From positions 2,799,430 through 2,863,429 of the forward strand of contig RPFO01000082.1 in assembly GCA_009746045.1 (NCBI GenBank): DNA of 64,000 bases, in the 5' to 3' direction. Under the pieces are notes generated by a model. It saw only the letters and a list, made by a program, of their open reading frames with translations, ran no database searches and had not been told where the DNA came from. Below, one piece after another: positions 42,510-54,599 of the stretch; the stretch's first letter is position 1; each line of letters starts with the position of its first letter. A program made the position numbers and the translations under genes. Source of the stretch: Mesostigma viride (taxonomy: Eukaryota > Streptophyta > Mesostigmatophyceae > Mesostigmatales > Mesostigmataceae).

Positions 42510-44607
42510 GGCGGTGAGATTGGCATGCAACATTATTAAAAAAAAAAAAAAAAAAAAAAAACACCGAAAAGAAGAAGAACCCTGAAGAAATATAGTAATC
42601 TTACACGGACATCCAAGGATCACGCCAGCTGCACAAGGTATACATAACTAACTACATAACAAAACTACGACACGCAGCCACATCGCTGCCGGCCCACCAT
42701 GCAGGCCTGGGAGGGATCTAGACCGCATGGGTCGCGACAAAGTCGGCCCGGGTGCGGCGGAATAACACATCAGCCGCGGTGCGAGTGAGGGCGAGTGACA
42801 GCTAGGCGCTGCCGCCAATACGAGGACCACGTGCGGGCAGACCACGGGGCGGTCTGACCCTCGAGATCGAGGCGGTCTTCACGGCCCGCTGGCAGCACTC
42901 GTGGAAAAACTCCGCCGTCTTGGGGCCCATGGCCACGAACTCCTCAAGGACAAAGGGGATGACCCGGTGCATGGGGCCCCACATTGCCGTAGGAGGCAAA
43001 TTTGTCGCGCTCAGCCACAGCGGCAGCAGCGCCGGCATCCACAGCCGCCCGGAGGATGTGGCGACCGGAGAGCGGCCGAGCCACGGATCGAGATATCGAT
43101 GAGCAGGTGGCAACCCTGCCCGTCGTAGTCAAGCACCGTAATGTCGGGGCGGTGCATGGTTGGGTGAGTAGATCGAGGGCGGCCCCATCCGCGTCCTCGC
43201 AGCTTGATGGTGCATGGAGTGGGGAAAGACCGACAGAACCATGGCACACACCACCCGGAGGAGAGCGGTATGGAGATAGAGGAACCACTGACTTCTGGTT
43301 CTGCTGGCCACCCATGCACGCGATGTAGTGCGTCCCAGTAGTATCGAGAGCAAGCCCGCAGCTAGGCCGCAGGACGGCGCGGTGCATGGTTGGGTGCTCC
43401 AAGTAGAGGGCGGCCCCATCCGCGTCCTCGCAGCTTGATGGTGGAGTGGGGAAAGACCGACAGAACCATGGCACACACCATGTACCCCGGGAGGAGAGCG
43501 GTATGGAGATAGAGGAACCACTGACTAAGTTCTGGTTCTGCTGGCCACCCATGCACGCGATGTAGCTAGTGCGTCCCAGTAGTATCGAGATCAAGCCCGC
43601 AGCTGCCGCAGGACGCACCTGCCGTTATGAGAGGTTGCGGGGCAAACAGCTGGTGGCGGAGAGCGATGGCGTAAAGGGCCGGCACCAGCGTGAACAGAGA
43701 GCTCATGGGGAGGGCGCTCAGGAATGCGGCCCCCACGCTCCCCTCAAGGGAAACGGAGTGAAGCCAAGCCTTCCCCTGAATGTTCAAGCTCGCATGCAGA
43801 CCCATCCAGTCGGCGCAGTGTAGTATTCTGATCAGGCACTCCGCAAAGGTGAAAACCATTTGCGTTCAGTGCCGGGCCGCGGAAAACGCGGAAAAACGCG
43901 ATCTGCAAATGAATCCGACCGGAATCGAACTGGGGACCTCTTGCACCAACTTTCGCTGACTATAGGACGGACGTCTCCGGTTACCATGGCATCGCCAACT
44001 TACACCTACAGTCATCCGCAAAAGTTCTCCTGTCCGGGGCGTGATGCAAGCCTTTCGGATTTGGTACTAGATAAATCACTCGAGATCTGTGTGTAGGAGT
44101 ACTACACGCGTGTCTACACGCGAGACTTGTTCAGGCTCGCACCGTGAGACGGGTATGTAGTATACCCGCGCAGGTCTTTTGTTGTTTTTCATGAACGCAG
44201 GCAGGGAAGACACTAGGACTGACAACAGTGGACACGGCGGGCGTGCCCCGGGGCAGGCAACGGTGGACGGCCTGGGCGGGGCGGACGAGGTCGCAGGCCT
44301 GCTGGATCCCAAGATAAGAATCCTGCACAGCCTGCACAAAGGGGAAGGGGGATGGGGTGGCCAAGTCGGGAATGGCGCTGACGGCGCTGGGATGAACCGG
44401 CGGATCTCCGCCCAGGCCTGACTGAGCAACAGAGCCAAGGAAGGCGGCGGGGGCGAGGCGGGCGGCGCGGGTGAGCCCACACCCGCCCATGCATGCGGCA
44501 GGGGAGGACGTGGCCAAGCGCATGGAGTGAGCTGGCAGGCTAGGGCCAGGCAGGAGCACCTGCAAGGCGGCCTGAATGCGCTCATCGTGGCCTTCCGTAC
44601 GTGGCAA
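42510..44607 (-). pseudogene. LINE with restriction-like endonuclease C-terminus, broken
   Basis: On the minus strand, GGCGLTRAARLAPAAFLGS-type sequence at about 44480 is followed, after a nested SINE-like insertion (43840-44135), by ALRHQLFAPQPL, a CxxC...H...C knuckle (CGSCGLDLDTTGTHYIAC) and VIPFVLEEFVAMGPKTAEFF. This order, RT tail then zinc knuckle then PD...D nuclease core, is that of R2/HERO-type LINEs. The knuckle region is tandemly duplicated (about 43140-43330 and 43378-43570) and frames are broken. The 3' UTR at about 42600-42850 mirrors 45490-45750. Confidence 0.75.
43840..44135 (-). mobile_element. SINE-like element, copy 2, nested in a LINE
   Basis: Inverse copy of 11205-11515 with the B-box-like CCAGTTCGATTCCGG and A-box-like TAGTCAGCGAAAGTTGG on the minus strand. 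LINE coding sequence resumes on both sides (GGDPPVHPSAVSAIPDLA upstream, FAECLIRILHCADWMG downstream), so the SINE inserted into the LINE. Confidence 0.75.
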
Positions 44608-44629
44608 TTAGGCTGGCAGCCGCACCACG

Positions 44630-45325
44630 TGGCCGGGGCTATATATATCTTCAGCTATTATTTGCCCCGCAGCCTCTTGTTCCGGCCGGGCGGCCTTGTG
44701 GTAGCTGTGGGCAGCCGCTGGATCCCACGGGGACTCACTACCTTGCCTGCATGGGGGGCCAACAGAATCAGAATTGGTATTTGTATATGCACACTGTCCT
44801 CCTGACGGTGGTGCTCTCCATGATTCGGTCGGTTTTCCCCCACGCGAACATCCGGTCCGAGGATGCGGATGGCGCTGCCTTCTATTCCCCCAACCGGCCA
44901 CCGGCCTGACATCGTGGTGCTGGACTTTGAGGGGGGTGGCCGGCATCTGCTTATTGACGTTTCGGTGGCGCGGCCCTTGGCTCTTAGCCACGTGGCTGGG
45001 GCCTCCCTCACGGCAGGTTACACGGCGGACCGGGCGGAGCGGGCCAAGCTCCTGGCCTACGGCGACGTCGGGCACCATCGTGTGGTGCCCTTTGTCCTGG
45101 AGGAGTTTGGGGCCATGGGGCCCCTGACCTCCGCCTTCTTCAAGGAGTGTTGCCGGCTCCGGGAGGACCGGCTGGACCTGGAGGGCCAGCGGGCCCCATG
45201 GTCGGCGCGGACCTGGACGTCGTATATTGGCGTCAGCGCTTGTCGGTGGCGCTGACTCGGGCCATGGCTGACATCATGCTCCGCCGTACGCGGGCTGATT
45301 TTGCGGTGCAGCAGGGCTATTAGGT
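44630..45325 (+). pseudogene. LINE restriction-like endonuclease C-terminus, second copy
   Basis: Plus strand encodes LFAPQPLVPAG, CGSCGQPLDPTGTHYLAC (zinc knuckle), then after a frame change PDIVVLDFEGGGRHLLIDVS, ERAKLLAYGDVGHHRVVPF and VLEEFGAMGPLTSAFFKECC. PD(X)15D with a hydrophobic core fits the PDX12-14D nuclease signature of site-specific LINEs. A further frame change precedes the end LTRAMADIMLRRTRADF and stop near 45322. Two breaks make it non-functional. Confidence 0.75.
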
Positions 45326-45484
45326 TCCTCCCGTTAGGCGTTTCCATTGGTCTTATCGTAGTATAGAGCTTTGACATGGCTCTGTATATAGGTTTATAGC
45401 TGGGCGTTTGCTTTGGTTTGAGTGATTTCACTCTGCTGTAAGTAATTATATTATTAATATATATATCTTCACTGATTACGGCCG

Positions 45485-45850
45485 CCCCGTGGTCTGCCCG
45501 CACATGGTCCTCGTATTGGCGGCAGCGCCTGTCACTCGCCCTCACTCGCACCGTGGCTGATGTGTTATTCCGCCGCACCCGGGCCGACTTTGTCGCGACC
45601 CATGCGGTCTAGATCGATCCCTTCCAGGCCTGCATGCATCATTGGTGGGCCGGCAGCGCTGTTGCTGCGTGTAGTTTTGTGATGTATGGTTAGTTGTACC
45701 TTGTGCATGCAGCTGGCGTACGTGATCCTTGGATGTCCGTGTCAGATATTACTATTAATTTCTTCAGGGTTATTCTCCCAGTTATCGCGTTTTTCCTTAT
45801 GTCGCATGCCTATCTCACCTCCGTAATCTATCATTCTCAATGAATATATA
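45485..45850 (+). mobile_element. LINE 3' end, third fragment
   Basis: Encodes TWSSYWRQRLSLALTRTVAD then VLFRRTRADFVATHAV and a TAG at about 45610, followed by a 3' UTR whose inverse lies at 42530-42850. The end, CTATCTCACCTCCGTAATC, also recurs at about 37258 in GLYK intron 9. Confidence 0.75.
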
Positions 45851-45939
45851 TCTTCCACCCCATATATGACATGCATGCAGGCCTTCTAGGCCAGTTCCCC
45901 ACGCCGCCCCGTACGGTGTGCCTGATCGGGAATCATGCA

Positions 45940-46130
45940 TGACCCATCATGGTGGTGCAGGTGCACCTTGTGCACCCAGAGCAGGTGCTAGTTTACATCC
46001 TACACCTGCAGGTTGTAGCCCAGACAGTCTGTATCTAAAACCCATAGATGCCCCTTTCTCAGGGCTATGTGGTACATATGCTCCCCACGGAGCTATGTTC
46101 TTAATTAATTAATTAATTAATTAATTGGTT
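45940..46130 (+). repeat. Dispersed retroelement tail, copy 3
   Basis: Matches 11650-11875 (TGTGCACCCAGAGCAGGTG, CACGGAGCTATGTT) and ends in a (TTAA)n tail. Confidence 0.75.
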
Positions 46131-46264
46131 AATTAATTGCCAGCTAGTACGTGGGTTGCAACGGGACAAGGGGACCCTGCCATATGAGGAGGCCGGTGTC
46201 CACCTAGCTGGTTGGCCAGTCCTAAGCCCACAACGGTATTCACCTGGTCTGTGCGTGGGACAGC

Positions 46265-46480
46265 TAGGTGGCTGGCAAAGAGGAGGCGGCGGCACTGTCG
46301 GATGGTATGGGTGACAAGAGGTTGCACGACCTCACCTGGACGCTGGACAACGACCTGACCCCCGCTCAGTCAGCAGCAGCAGCGACGCGACTTGTGGCCG
46401 GAATACCCCCGCCACAAGCAGGATCCCCAGAAGCCCAAGGTGTATTCGAGGGGCGGGGACCTGATGATCAATTCCGGCCA
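46265..46480 (+). pseudogene. LINE ORF1-like C-terminal fragment
   Basis: DLTWTLDNDLTPAQS followed, in a shifted frame, by sequence equivalent to LWPEYPRHKQDPQKPKV and GGDLMINSGH, the same domain as at 10575-11050 and 56004-56262. Confidence 0.6.
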
Positions 46481-46489
46481 TGTGCAAGA

Positions 46490-47190
46490 TGTGGACGCCC
46501 CCTGCGGGCTAGAATAGCCCTTGTAATCATTGCAGGGCGTCCCCAACATCTACTGCTCCAATTTTGGTACTTTTGAAATTCCATGCCTGGAGCGCAAAGT
46601 TTGCAATATATGTGCCGTTTGTAGCTCTAGCTCTATAATAACCTGACCAACCCCGCATTCCTCAAAGTACTTAGCACTTGTTGCCTATTCTCATTATGCG
46701 AATCACATGATTAGGATGTGCTTCATGATTGCTATTGCTCGAGATTCAATTAAGAATGATTGACATCAATAAATGATGAACCAAATAAACCAAATTAGGC
46801 CACTTGACAAGTTCATGATCCATTTAAATTGTACAATTAAGCGATTAATTAATTCATAAATCATACATTACATGGGATACCCCCGTCGACGAGCTAGTGG
46901 TACGTACAATGAAACATTTGAGTTTGTAACATGTCTCCATGGATATATACATGTATGCTGGACCTCGCGCATCTCAGCCCTCTAAGAAATGTTATTTGAA
47001 CTCAGGTCTAGATCTAAATATATACATGATCTGGATAATATTATACACTTCCTTAAAAGAGCATGAATCGAGCTTTACAATTCAGGACAAGGAACTCGTT
47101 TGCAAATCACGGCTGAAAGGCAAGTGCTCACAACGAAGCACGTGCTCTCAAGGCTGTCCACCTCGTCCAACCAAGCCCGGGCGAGCTGGC
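46490..47190. other. No gene recognised
   Basis: AT-rich 3' flank of the transposase-like gene. No TIR was identified by eye. Confidence 0.5.
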
Positions 47191-50100
47191 CTACTCAACA
47201 GGTCTCTTCTTGGCCAAGTTCGTGAGCCGTTTCTCGACGTCTGTCGGAATGGTCAAGATGGCCTGGCGATTGTTAGCTGGGTTGACAACAATGGTGTGTT
47301 CGAACCCCGCGTCCATGCACAGGTAGCAATTGACCAAGTTTGGCTGTTCAGCTTGCGCATCGGCGTCCATTTTGAACATCGTCGCCATACCCGGAAATCT
47401 GTCCCAGTAGCGCACCCCCACCACCCATTGTCCCTTACGGAACAACTCCCTATCGACCTTGCCGTTTCTGTCGGCCACTCGCCTCACGAAAGTAGCGGCC
47501 ACCTGATAAGGCTCCTGCAAGACTTCCGCTAGCCAATATGGATGATCTGGATCGTGGGACTCATCACCAGAGTAGGACTCGACGGCAAAAATGTCTCGCA
47601 GCTTCAGTCTCCTTCCCATCATCGTCCTCTCTGCCTGTAGTCTGTTCAGTCGCGTCCCTGCGTGCCCCCCTTGTCCGTTTGGGTTCCTTTGCACTGGCTC
47701 CCCCAGTTTGTGGAGCTTCATCCGAGCACCTCCCACATTCCAGCCGTCCATGTCGGTCCACTCCTTTCGACAATCCCACCACCTTTCCTCGGCGCACGCA
47801 CCGCCACAATAGCAGGAATACTGGCGCAGCATTAAGCGCGTCACATTCGACTTGTCCATGCGCCACCAGTGCGCCTTCTTCACTCCTTTGATTTCGCCGC
47901 GCCCTGGGCTGTAAGGAAGCACCTGCGCGTCGAAGACAAGATTTGCACAAGGGAAAGTTGAAGTTACGAGACCATCGAGCTAGTTGTGTTTTATTAAGCA
48001 CTCCTGATCGCCAGGACTCCAAGAACGCCCTAGAAACGACGGCCGGCGTAACTATTCCCTGAACGAGGACTGTACACTTAATTACCTCGGGGAACTCGAA
48101 GAAGTTACGCCTGGTCGTTGTGGTCCCGCCCACCGCCCCCGACGCCAGATTCTCCACCAACTGGGCGGCCGTCTGTTTGTCCTGGTTCTCTTCCCTGATG
48201 TGCCACCTCCTCAACATGCACTTCACAGTCCCACCAGCTCCATCCACCTCCCCCTTTCCGTGCTGCTCCCCAAAGTAATTCCACTCAAATGACTCCAGGT
48301 GCGGATCCTCCGTCAGCAGCCGGGCCACTTCCGCGATCACATTCCTTGACTTGAACTGCATGGAGCAATTGTCCGACCACCCAATGAAGCGCTTCACCTC
48401 TACCCCTTCTGACCGTAGTGTCGCCAGGATTTTGAGGATAGCAAAACGGAGGGCCCGCCCGTCCCTTTTCATTCCGCCCTGTCCGATGAAGTGAAACTCC
48501 CTTCTCACGACCTTTCCCGACGCTGGATCCAAGTAGCGCACGATCCAGGGCATAAGGACGAATGTGACTGGATGCCAATACTGTGCTTGGAGATTGTGAT
48601 AGGTGTAAGACTGGTAGTTCTCGGCGTAATCTGTGTGGCATACAAGGTCCCCCACCCGCATCCTTGAGAGACATTCCTTGGAGGCGTCCGCTTGCCACCA
48701 CGCGTTGAAGCAATGCTGGATGAAGTCCGGCCACTTGTCCACAATTGCCTCCTTTAGCTCCGTTGGTGTGGACTTGACGTCGACTTGCGTCAATCGCTGC
48801 CCACCAGCCTTTGCGATCTCGTCACAGTCGTCCTGCATATGCGCAGTGTGCACATACAGAAAAGACATCAACTTCGACCCACCAATGACCTGTAGAAAGA
48901 AAAAAGACAGGACCTCAGGAAAAATTGAAAAAGAAACGCCTTGGGGCGCAACCACTCCACTAAAAATTACCTCTGGCCCAAGAACTTCAGGAAACATTGC
49001 AAAAGAAACGCCTTGGGGCGCAACCACTCCACTAAAAATTACCTCTGGCCCAAGAACCGCACCCGGCGGCACATCCTGCATCTCGTATCTGGTCCATGAA
49101 ATCAGGTGGTTGGAAGCCTCCTCCCGTTCGCATAACATGAAGTTCCGAATTCCACACTTGGGAGCCAGGCAAGTGCCCAACACACAAGCCTTACGCCGGA
49201 TCGAGCAAACCCCCAACTCCTCGCCCAGGTCATGATCGGGCACCCCTTCCTCGTCGTCCAGCACCCTCCCATGCATGGGCAGATCCTCAAGTTCGCCCTG
49301 AAAAGGCTGAACCTGCGGCCGCGACGACCCCACAGACGACCTCGAACCTCCCCCCTCCCTCATCCCCTCCACCTCACAAGTAAACTTGTTCACCCACTCT
49401 GTCGTGTGAGTGGCTTTGAAAATGGAACATGTGGGCACGGACGACCCCACGTCGAGCTGGCTACCATGATCGCACGCGTGGCATTCAGGTCCGCACTCGC
49501 ATCTGGCATGAAAAGTTGCACGAAATTTGGCCAACCCCCCAACCATGGACTGCATGGTAGTGTGGTGCTGGCATGCGCACAAGTTCCGCATTTTCCACCG
49601 CCCCTTGACGCATGCGGGCATATGCTTGCAAAAAGTAGTGTATCCCACATGAACTGTGCTCTTCTGATTCGTGCGTAGCATTGACATCCCTGCCTCCGTC
49701 TCCAAAATCACCTGATTTCCCCCCCTCACACCCTCCTCTCCCTCCCCCCCCCCCCCCCCTACTGTCCATCCGCCGCGGTGGCTTCAACTCCGGATGGCGG
49801 GAAATGAACACTTCGTAAATCTTCGACTTGGAGACAGTATAGTAGCGCGCACCCTCCGAAAACGCTAGTGTATGTTTGTAATCCTTTCTGGTCCATTCAC
49901 AATGAACATCCTTCATGTTCGGAGACGCCCGCGTCAAGTTATCATCCCTCCAGCACGCTTGTATCAGGGCAATGACTTCCGTCGGAAGCTCGTCTTTCCT
50001 CCTCCTCCTCTCTGGCGCACTCATCAAAAGGTCGTCCTCCCCTTCTTCCATTCCATCCCTGTGACCCCGAACAGTTGCGACAAAGCGCCTGTCAATCCCG

Positions 50101-50540
50101 AACGCGCGCTCCACAATCCTGTCCGGGACGCCCTCCATTGCCTTCGTAACAAGTCCACACAAGGCCCACCTAAGCCCACGATCCTTCTCAGATGTTCCCA
50201 AGTCGCCAAAAGCCTTCTTGATGTTATCCCGAAGAGATTCCGCCCAATTTTCAGGAAGCCCGCCGTCACAGTTCTTCCTCTTCTTAATGCCGTTGCTCTC
50301 CGCCACCATGGCATTTAGTCTTGAAGCTGCGCAAGACAGAACCTCCGCGCTCATCTCTGGCGTCCTGTGGTTGTTTGCTTTCACGCGTTCCGCCATGATA
50401 GGAAAGATGTCATTGGCAATTTTGTACCCCTTGTTCTCGATGTACTTGTCGCTCCAGAGACCGCGAAGTGCAGGCTCCCGGTCGTCATTGGACAAGGGAC
50501 GCGAACCGTCGGAAACGGCCCCCCGCCCCGATCGCGCCAT
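47191..50540 (-). CDS. DDE-transposase-like protein
   Basis: Start ATG 50540. Likely exons (minus): 50540 to 49043, with a frame change inside a G-run near 49745-49760; 48889-48086; 47922-47191 (stop). N-terminal part: WSDKYIENKGYKIANDIFP and a charged region to ELKPPRR. Middle: cysteine-rich FHARCECGPECHACDHG, CVLGTCLAPKCG. Core: CHTDYAENYQS, FIGWSDNCSMQFKSRNV and FFGEQHGKGEVDGAGGTVK-like, offering Asp, Asp and Asp/Glu in the order of a DDE/D nuclease. C-terminus: YWLAEVLQEPYQ and GQWVVGVRYWDR, a chromatin-reader-like tail. I recognise the SDNxxxQFK plus HGKGxxDGxGG combination as a widespread eukaryotic transposon-associated family but cannot name the superfamily. The frame change could be a homopolymer error or true decay. 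Confidence 0.65.
48899..49054 (-). repeat. 72-bp duplication of exon end plus donor in the transposase-like gene
   Basis: GTTCTTGGGCCAGAG|GTAATTTTTAG occurs twice at 72-bp spacing (exon ends 49043 and 48971). The 153-bp intron is stop-free and a multiple of three, so the unspliced frame stays open. Its body contains GTTGCGCC-CCAA-GGCGTTTC. Confidence 0.9.
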
Positions 50541-50679
50541 CAGACTTTGGTCAGACGGCAGCTGATTTTTTTCGCCTCTTAATCCCGCGGCACCGAAAGC
50601 CCTGAGGATGAGTAATGATAAATAATCACCATTAAAGACACGACGAAAACGATGGGCATCAAACAAGAACGACAAGCGT

Positions 50680-51245
50680 CATTAATAACGCCGGCCGGCG
50701 CAACTGGATACATGTAAACCATACAAAAGTGATTTTATGAAACACATACAGTTTGTCATTAATAACGACGGCCGGCGTAACTCGGGCGCAATTAAAAACC
50801 ATTAAGAAGCAACTCAGGATATGCAGGCAGAAATCCTTCAGGTGTAAAAAAGATGTACAAACACACTTTTGGTAATGGGGCCTGATTGCGCAACTGCAAG
50901 ATACCATTGGAAACGCCGGCCGGCGCAACTGGATGCATGTACATAAACCATACAAAAGTGATTTGCACAAAACCCCTACAATTTGTCATGAGTAACGACG
51001 GCCGGCGTAACTCGGTTGCATTTGAAAACCACAAAGAAGCAACTCAGGTAGTGAAGGCGGAAATCCCAGAGGTGATAAAATGTTTACCAACACAAAATGT
51101 TGATAAGCGTGCAAGCTTTTGCAAGTGCGCGCAAGATACCATTGGAAACGCCGGCCGGCGCAACTGGAACACCAAAACAAAAAACTTGATTTGCACGAAA
51201 CCCATTCAGTTCGTCATGGATAACGACGGCCGGCGCAACTTCATG
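50680..51245 (-). repeat. 228-bp repeats with GCCGGCCGGC cores
   Basis: Six cores alternate in two types: AACGCCGGCCGGCGCAACT (about 50690, 50910, 51150) and AACGACGGCCGGCGTAACTC-like (about 50769, 50997, 51224), giving a repeat of about 228 bp. A seventh core lies at about 48037-48055 inside the last intron of the transposase-like gene. Confidence 0.88.
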
Positions 51246-51249
51246 GCAC

Positions 51250-53555
51250 TCACCACTTTCACCAAATGCCATGTCGCCATTATATTGAGGAAAGCGAAGT
51301 ATGCCCACTTGAAGCTGTGGTCTGCAGAACATTGACACAAAATATGCATGGTATTTCAAGCAATGAATGCTATGTGTCAGGCATCAATGTCTTTATTGTA
51401 TCCAAATGTGGTTAGGACGGAGGTTTACATTGGTTGCTATTTTAAGACAATGGCGTATAACCAAACATTGCACACACTCAAGAGTGTACTTATGCTGAAC
51501 TGGAAAGGAACATTAAACCCCAATAAGGTAGATATTTTTCTTTTACATTTTAATTTTTTATATACTACTTTATATAATATTATATTATATTATATTATAT
51601 TATGCTATATTATGTTATATGAAATAACATTAAAATTAACATAAAATTAAAATTATATATTAATTATAGTATATTATATAATTTATATTATATATTATAT
51701 TCACGATGCTCTGTGTATTAATGACATATCAGACACACCTACATCACATCGCCTTGATGTTTCCGTTGTATGGGTCCGGTCGGGCGTTGGTAGCTGGTCG
51801 ACAACAATTCTACATTTCCTAAAAAAAAATGCGACCGTGCCTACATTCGAAGGCGCGCTGTGGCTGACCTGAACTATCGGTGAACACCTCGGCGTCACTT
51901 GACCGGCCTAGGTTGACATTTCGGCAGAGTAACGCTGCTTAAAGGATCCTTGCGTAGTTCGCGCGATTTGGCTCTTTATATATGTTTTTGGAGACGACGA
52001 GCAAGCATCCGATTGGTCAGCCAATTCCTGTCCAGTCCTCGGACAGTGTCCAATCCGGTGCTTGGGATCCAGAAAACGTGCTCGAGCCTGGCCACTCTGT
52101 CGCGGGCGCCGCGCTAGTGGCGTCGCGCCCAAACCTGACCAGGCCATAGGAAAGGGCGGGGGCGAATGCAAGAATTATTGTTATATCCTGACCTGTCCTG
52201 GGGAAGGTCCGGGGCGAATGCAAGAATTAATATACCTGCGTATGCAACCAACACGGCCGATCCACATACATAATCCGACTGAGCTGGACGGTACGGACCA
52301 AATTTCGGTGCAAATTGAGGCCCAAAAGCTATGTCGGCATGGTGCGCGCACCCCTTGCGGTAGGGGCCATGGCGACTGCCTTTAGACGAAACGTGACAAA
52401 TCTGGCACGCGGAAAGCAGAAATGCTCGATTGTTGGAGAAAATTAGTTACTGATTCTAATTTATGGCGGGATGGTTGCGATCTATAATGTCGCGGGCTTT
52501 TTTTCTTTGCCATCGGCAGGGGGGGTCCGGCCTGAATTTCTGTCGGGATGAATAAAGTATATTGGATGCCTGCCGGGTTGATTGTCGATTGTTGCCAGTT
52601 TTGATGGTCGTAAGGAAAGCTAGTTTAATGATGTTTCTAAAGCCGTAAAAATTCCCGCTGCTATCTTTACCTTTCCCGTCATTTTGCGGTAAGATAACAT
52701 TAGCCCTGCGCGATGCGTACTGCCCAACCACTCCATGAAAGGGTGGACTTTCTTGTGCGCCTGGGCACGAATAAATGCCCGTTATGGTACGTTCTTGTGT
52801 TAAACGTCTTAAGCTTGCGTTTTCCTGCTTTCTTACCTCGTTGAGCGTAAGCTTTTTGCCTTCTTTCCGGCCAGATGCAGCCAGAAAGTTGCGGGTCCTG
52901 GCGCTGCATCGCTGGATTCCTGGGTGTCTTTTAGCTAGTTAATCGTCTGTGACGTGGCTGGCTTTCTGCAGCGCGTGGCCCGCAACCTGTCGGGAAGGTG
53001 TAATGCTTTTATTTCCATGCTTCTCTGAAATTTCTTTTGCTTTATAGACAGTTGTGTTCGAGGAAATTCACGCGGTCTTCCTAAGCAGCGGCATCATTTT
53101 CCCCAGACACTGACGAGCTGGCACCTGTCTCCTAAAGAGAGCGGCTCGTGCTTGTTAGAAAGGAGGCAGTGTGCATTTTGCGGGACACAATGCTTTGGTG
53201 GCACATGCGTCAGGTAGGCTGTTCCAATGGTCTCTTCACCTTTCCCACTGAGTAAATGTTAGCATTTGTCATGCTAACCAGAGCAGCTAGCCACAGGTTG
53301 GCTGGATAAAAAGTCAGCTTATTTTCTCTTTATATACTGCGTGTGTGGTCCTCCACGTGTCCGGCTTGTTGGGCATTTTGGAAGAGGGTTTATAATGTGT
53401 TGTTGGGTGGAACAACTTGGTTGTTGGCACAAAATCACACATTATTAGCCTGAGATAGGCATGACATATGCTGCTCAGGCGTGTCGTCCTACCAGCCTTG
53501 TTGTTAAGGGTAGACTCACAAGGCTGGCTGTGCCGATGGAGGGGTGGGGCGTGCT
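51250..53555. other. No gene recognised
   Basis: Includes an AT-rich TATAATATTATAT stretch (about 51545-51715). A GGGGCGAATGCAAGAATTA sequence is repeated at about 52160 and 52210. No coding sequence was recognised. Confidence 0.55.
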
Positions 53556-53559
53556 AGCC

Positions 53560-54318
53560 CCCCCCCACACCCACGCATGCATGCTAGCCCACCCCCACAC
53601 CCACGCATGCATGCTAGCCCCGGCCCCGGCCCCCCCACACCCACGCATGCATGCTAGCCCCCCCCACACCCACGCATGCATGCTAGCCCACACTCACACC
53701 CACGCATGCATGCTAGCCCACCCCCACACCCACGCATGCATGCTAGCCCCCCACACACCCACGCATGCATGCCAGCCCCCCACACACCCACGCATGCATG
53801 ACCGCCCCCCCCACACCCACGCATGCATGCTAGCCCACCCCCACACCCACGCATGCATGCTAGCCCCCCCACACACCCACGCATGGATGCCAGCCCCCAC
53901 ACACACCCACGCATGCATGACAGCCCCCCCACACACCCACGCATGCATGCTAGCCCCCCACACACACCCACGCATGCATGCCAGCCCCCATACACACCCA
54001 CGCATGCATGCCAGCCCCCCCCACACTTACGCATGCATGCTAGCCCCCCACACACACCCACGCATGCATGCCAGCCCCCCCCACACCCACGCATGCATGC
54101 CAGCCCCCCCCACACTTACGCATGCATGCTAGCCCCCCACACACACCCACGCATGCATGCCAGCCCCCCCCACACCCACGCATGCAGGCTAGCCCAACCC
54201 CACACCCACGCATGCATGCCAGCCCACCCCCACACCCACACGTGCATGCCAGCCCACCCCCACACCCACGCATGCATGCCAGCCCACCCCCACACCCACG
54301 CGTGCATGCCAGCCCACC
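53560..54318. repeat. 28-30-bp minisatellite
   Basis: About 26 copies of CCCACACCCACGCATGCATG + CTAGCC, with variable C-run length. Each unit carries the palindrome GCATGCATGC. Confidence 0.95.
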
Positions 54319-54599
54319 CCTAGCTTGAGCGTGCTTGTAAAGTTTTTGCATGGTTTATTAAAATGAGTGGAATATGTATTTATTGCATTAAATGTTAATT
54401 TTATTGATCATGAATGAAAATGGTCAACATTGCCGAAGTGCCCCTAAATTGCTCAATATTGTGTGCTCAAGAATTCAATGAGGATTGTCATCATGGAAAC
54501 CCGCACAAATTCACGATTCCGGGCATGCATGTGAAAGTATCAAGAACAATTTTCAATTAAGAATGGTATCTCATTGTTCCATGAATCAATATGACTCCA

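Noticed and set aside
53461-54323. His/Pro/Met-rich ORFs (THACMLAHPH repeats)
   Set aside because: Minisatellite translation; no non-repetitive coding flanks.
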